Shown in pieces: positions 59,964-64,000 of a stretch of 64,000 bases of DNA. Numbering within the stretch: the first letter of the stretch is position 1; each line of letters opens with the position of its first letter. Position numbers and translations under genes: made by a program. The notes beneath the pieces were generated by a model. The model searched no databases and had not been told where the DNA came from. It was given only the letters and a program-made list of their open reading frames with translations. The DNA is taken from assembly GCF_041381155.1 (NCBI RefSeq), contig NC_091138.1, positions 17,671,255 through 17,735,254 on the forward strand. Direction: 5' to 3'. The stretch comes from Argopecten irradians (lineage: Eukaryota > Mollusca > Bivalvia > Pectinida > Pectinidae).

Positions 59964-62900
59964 TCAGTAGTGGTTTCCTTGCTGCATCTGTGGTCTAAAT
60001 CCTCCCCATTGGTTATCATTCATACCTCCCATACCACCTGATGATCCTCCTGTCCTCATACCTTCAACATATAAATAACTTTACATAATAGCTATCACAT
60101 AATTATAACCTATAGTTCTCTTATTCATTTTGCACTTGATATATTTTCATTTACCACAGTACAATTGTAAATACCAGGTACCATTTCATTACAAATTGCA
60201 TCCGTCAGTGTTACATATTATGTGACATCTTAATATTGTATTTTCAGTTTTAGTTTAAATAGAGCAGACAAGTTGAACTTTTCACTTTAAAAACTTTGTA
60301 TACTGGCTGCCAAATTCAACTTCAATAATTGGTATAATGTTATTGAAAAGTAATCTAAATGTAATTATAATTACACAGTACCTGGTAATTTTTCATTGTA
60401 ATCGATTACGATTACGATAACAAGTATTCGAAAGAGCCTTCGATTACTGATTACTGTCGATAACTTGAGAAAATGTAATTAACTACAATTGATTACAATT
60501 ACACGATTACGATTACCCCATGAATAAATTTATTAAGAATCATTTCAAGCTTACCTGCAACCATTTGTTTGTATTTGGGCAGTGTAGCTCTCCTCTCCTC
60601 CTGTGGTACAAAAAGAAACAGATGAATCGTCATGTGAAGATCTCTGTCAAAGTCATTGAAATTATCAATGGATATCAATTTTAATCAGATTTTAAAAAAA
60701 CAACTGAAACCAAAATTTTTACAGCACCTGTATCAATTATCAGTACAAAAGTGAAAGTATTGTATGATCAACACATCAAATAGCTCCATATCCACTTTCA
60801 ACTTAATAAACACAAAGTTTTTGACATTTTTTCTATGAAACTAGTAATGTCTCACCCTGACTTAAACAAATATTCAACAACATATATTCAGTAATAAGCT
60901 ATCCCCCGTGTAATTATGAATGTTCTGTTCGAATGGTAATTCAATGATCACATCGCTTCCTCTATTATAGTTATAAATGATGTGGTGTCAATGTTGTTTT
61001 ATTGGTTTGTTACAATTCACAGGCAAATTTTAAAGTGTAAAATAACTAACAATAGACTCATACATCACTACTCCTACCTTTCAAAGTTGAATATGCCATC
61101 ACAGGTATTGGACGATGAGAACTTACCAGGGAGATATCCTCATCTGGGTGCATGAGTTTAGAGGTCAAACCTGAGCTAGACTCTGGTTTCTTTATCTGTG
61201 GAGCACCTGTAATGGTTGCCCTCGATGGAGAGGAAGAGGCTGTATTTGAAGCTGCTGCTGCAGGGAATGTTGGCTTGGCTTGACTGCTTATCGTTGATGA
61301 CTTGTATGACTGGGCAGTTGAGGAGTTCGCCACAGATGACTATGATTTTATAGAAGTTACATTTTTATAGTTCTTTTCATACATGAATCATAGTCAGGTT
61401 CATATATACTAACCACTACAAATTCCTTCCAGGTTGGAAAGTATGGGTTATCTATAACCAGTGAATAGAATATTCACTGGTTGTGGAACAATATCATTGT
61501 ATCAATACTTAATCATTGTTTTTGTTGAATCATTATCATACATAAATATTGTTTTACTAAATAGCTTTAATCAATTACAAGTAAGCAGCTAATGTTATAA
61601 TGTTTCTGCCCAAAACGCTATGCAAATACAAATTTCAGAATTCAGTTTTCTTTTCATACTTAAATAGTGATTCATATAGAGAGATTTAACTCACCTGAGC
61701 TGCAGCGGGAAATAAAGGCTTTGATGGAGCTGATGATGACATGGGGGGCTGCATGGGTGGTGGTGGTCCATTACCGGGCATGAAGTTCCTCGGAGGCATT
61801 GGTGGCATCCCCGGGGGCATTCTATAGTAACAATACAATTACATAATAAAAGCCCACTGTAATCACTAAAACCTGTCAGATCTTAATGTGTTTCAAATAT
61901 TCCAGTGTTCTGGAAGAAGTACAATTTACCTGTAACTTGTAACAAACCATCTTTTGCATTACAACTATGCAATTATATTAACTTTGAAATTAGAATCTTT
62001 TAAATTGTCTTCTACATTTGTAGGAGACATTTCAAAGTCATTTTTTTTATTTTGTATTATTTATGAATTGAAACAGGAATAAAATTTAAATCAACTTACC
62101 CCATTGGGCCCATAGGTCCTGAAAAATATCAAATTCTTTATGTAAGAATCTTAAAGATGTTCAACCGCTGACAAAAAGTATTTTTCTCTCTATCAAAAAC
62201 AGGAACCAACAAATTAGTATTTTTCTTCAGTTACAAAAGTTATTTACTTTACACCATTACCACCATTGAAAAGCTTAAGCTTCTCATTTTTCTTCAAGAT
62301 GAAAATGTTAAAAATAATTGATTGCATACCGAAAAAATTCTTGGCTACTATATCCTATATGGAATGGAGTACTGATTGCAAGCAGCAAAAGCAAAATAAA
62401 TTATCTTATATTAATTTTTGTGTGAATTAGACATATGTATACATGATTAAACACCAATGATTGTTCAAATGATGAGTATTGTTTTTCTCTCTCAGCAGTG
62501 GAGCATCTTTAACTGAATTTAACTTTCTACTTTAATAATGATTTTGTACACCCTTATTCAGTTTCACAGAAAACACAAATAGCAAATTATTGCGGTTCTT
62601 GTGGCTTCTTTTCATTTCTTTTTTATCTGTTAACATGTCTCATTACTAGTGCAAATTATACAAGTTTTTACGGTACATACCAATTGATACTATCTCATGC
62701 ATACCAGGTACATATCTAAACATTCTTTTAACAATAACAGAAATAGTTATCTACTCACCCATTGGTGGCATGGGTCCCATAGGCCCCATAGGACCCATTG
62801 GTCCCATAGGGCCCATTGGCCCTGGTGGCATGGGAGGCATACCAGGCGGCATACCAAATGGTGGCATGCCTGGCCCCATTGGGGGAGGCATACCGTAATT

Positions 62901-64000
62901 GTTATACTGATTATTATTTCCCTGATTACTATCATCTTCGTCACCATCATCATCACCTCCATCGTCCTCTCTCATTCTCTTACTGGGAGGTTCTACAGAA
63001 AAAATAAATACACAATGTCTTATCTAAAGCAGCCAAAACAAAGTCAGACCTTACCTGTACAAAACTTATCATCACTCAGTAGAAGGTTAGCACATTTCTT
63101 TATCAGCATCCAATAATGAAATTGTAGGCTGGCTGGAATGTATTCATCACAGTGACAATAACAAACCGTCTAGTTTTTGTATGTATTTTTTTCCACATCC
63201 CTCTCCTTTTTAACAGTTTGATATCATCATTGGCAGTGAATTACATTCAATATCACAAATGTAAACAAGAACACAGTATGTCATATTGTCCAATGTATCT
63301 ATTCTTGCCTTGAGTGTATTTGTTATTTCTTTAAGTCTTATTTTGAATTTTTGAATTAGTTATTCCTGTTTGTTGTATCTATCAGTCATTCTTGTCCAGA
63401 ATCTCTGTGTGTTATTTTCTTTTGTGAATAGCAGAAAATTGTTAGGGAAATTAATATTAGAGAGTTGTTAGTGTAAAAGTTTAGAATTGAAATTTATATT
63501 TCATACCTTGTTTCTGTTTCTCGTGGTCCTTTATGTCTCCATCAGGTATGCCTTCCATACCATATATTTCAATTTCAACATTATTTCTTCCTGGTAAAGC
63601 ATTTGGTATCTTGTCAATTTTGTCTTTATGTACCTAGAAAAAAAGAATATAGACAAAACAATAATCTTGACATTTTATATTTGAAACAGAGTTAAATATT
63701 ACATAAACTGAAGCAATATAAGAAAGGTACGGTTGAATTATAAAAACTTTATAATTGTCCATAAATGGCATTAAATCAAAACTTATATCTCTGTAACTGA
63801 CAGTTCCTCTTGAATATAAAATTTAAATAATTCTTAAATTTATGAAATTATCAATGCATTATCAGTATTTAATAAATTTCAATGTGAATAAGCATTTGCA
63901 CTGTACTGTCCACACACAAATTACTGTAAAAGGAACATTCTAGGTTGGATAAGAACAAATATACTTTGACATACATGTATTGCACACTTACCTGCATACA
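59964..64000 (-). CDS. ZNF207: ZNF207/BuGZ, Bub3-interacting zinc-finger protein (N-terminus off window)
   Basis: Minus-strand exons: 64000-63992 (partial), 63633-63507, 62992-62759, 62118-62100, 61821-61695, 61339-61127, 60600-60555 and 60061-59964, phases consistent. The first visible codons, CMQ|VHK, are the end of the second N-terminal C2H2 finger. Then come PNALPGRNNVEIEIYGMEGI (the conserved block after the fingers), an acidic run, a Met/Gly/Pro-rich segment (PMGPMGPMGP), and SKLMHPDEDISLEERRA, the GLEBS motif that binds Bub3. In vertebrates the protein loads Bub3 on kinetochores, binds microtubules through the low-complexity region and takes part in splicing. The exon at 62118-62100 is only 19 nt. 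The C-terminus is short (…QQGNHY). A TTAA MITE (62155-62508) sits 36 bases 5' of the micro-exon on the transcript. Confidence 0.95.
60310..60520. repeat. GTAATCGATTACGATTACG repeat in the last ZNF207 intron
   Basis: Short dispersed repeat built of TAATCG/CGATTA and AATTGTAATTAA-like words, largely self-complementary. Confidence 0.55.
62155..62508 (+). mobile_element. TTAA-family MITE, copy 4, beside the ZNF207 micro-exon
   Basis: 354 bp, ends AGATGTTCAACCGC and GCAGTGGAGCATCT, flanked by TTAA (62151-62154, 62509-62512). Lies in the intron just upstream, in transcript order, of the 19-nt exon. Confidence 0.85.

Noticed and set aside
62747-62962. Minus-strand and plus-strand ORFs overlapping the Met/Gly/Pro-rich ZNF207 exon
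   Set aside because: Shadows of the real coding frame (MREDDGG...GPMGPMG), which fits ZNF207 and the splice phases.

Overview
The window looks like AT-rich, intron-rich animal DNA, most probably from a bivalve mollusc. The genes have short exons with GT/AG introns. The exon sequences are metazoan orthologues, and the space between them is packed with MITEs, tRNA-derived SINEs and minisatellites of the kind common in bivalve genomes. The species was not determined. No bacterial, viral or retroviral genes were recognised.

Five genes can be built by joining exons whose splice phases agree. (1) 1593-6545, minus: the N-terminal RCC1 propeller of a HERC3/HERC4-like ubiquitin ligase; the HECT end lies off the left edge. 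(2) 10853-15835, plus: a complete six-exon coiled-coil protein (633 aa) with a C-terminal ubiquitin-binding-type zinc finger, of the CEP55/NEMO/optineurin sort. (3) 19822-28142, minus: an unrecognised adaptor-like protein with Pro-rich and Tyr motifs and a C-terminal death domain that appears only when two exons are joined; its 5' end was not found. (4) 31063-47540, plus: a complete 12-exon SCPEP1 (serine carboxypeptidase, 472 aa). (5) 59964 to the right edge, minus: most of ZNF207/BuGZ, including its Bub3-binding GLEBS motif and a 19-nt micro-exon. Genes 1/2 and 3/4 are head to head; 2/3 and 4/5 are tail to tail.

Repeats dominate the rest. A 71-bp minisatellite of about 65 copies (34.2-38.9 kb) was born from the 3' end of SCPEP1 exon 2, its splice donor and the start of the intron, so intron 2 carries dozens of duplicate splice donors. 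Other arrays have units of 85 bp (47.7-50.8 kb), 44 bp (20.6-22.4 kb, with a 508-bp higher-order duplication), 33 bp (54.4-55.1 kb) and 18 bp (29.6-30.2 kb). Several MITE families can be defined from target-site duplications visible here: a TTAA family, a 9-bp family (Mutator-like), a 3-bp family, and a perfect 106-bp palindrome flanked by 9-bp direct repeats.

The most novel-looking item is a cluster of five 52-62 nt units at 58405-58939. Each can fold into the same cloverleaf (closing stem plus three hairpins), with base-pair-preserving differences between copies and a shared alternative pairing. It sits 1.0-1.6 kb downstream of the ZNF207 stop codon and matches no RNA family I recognise.
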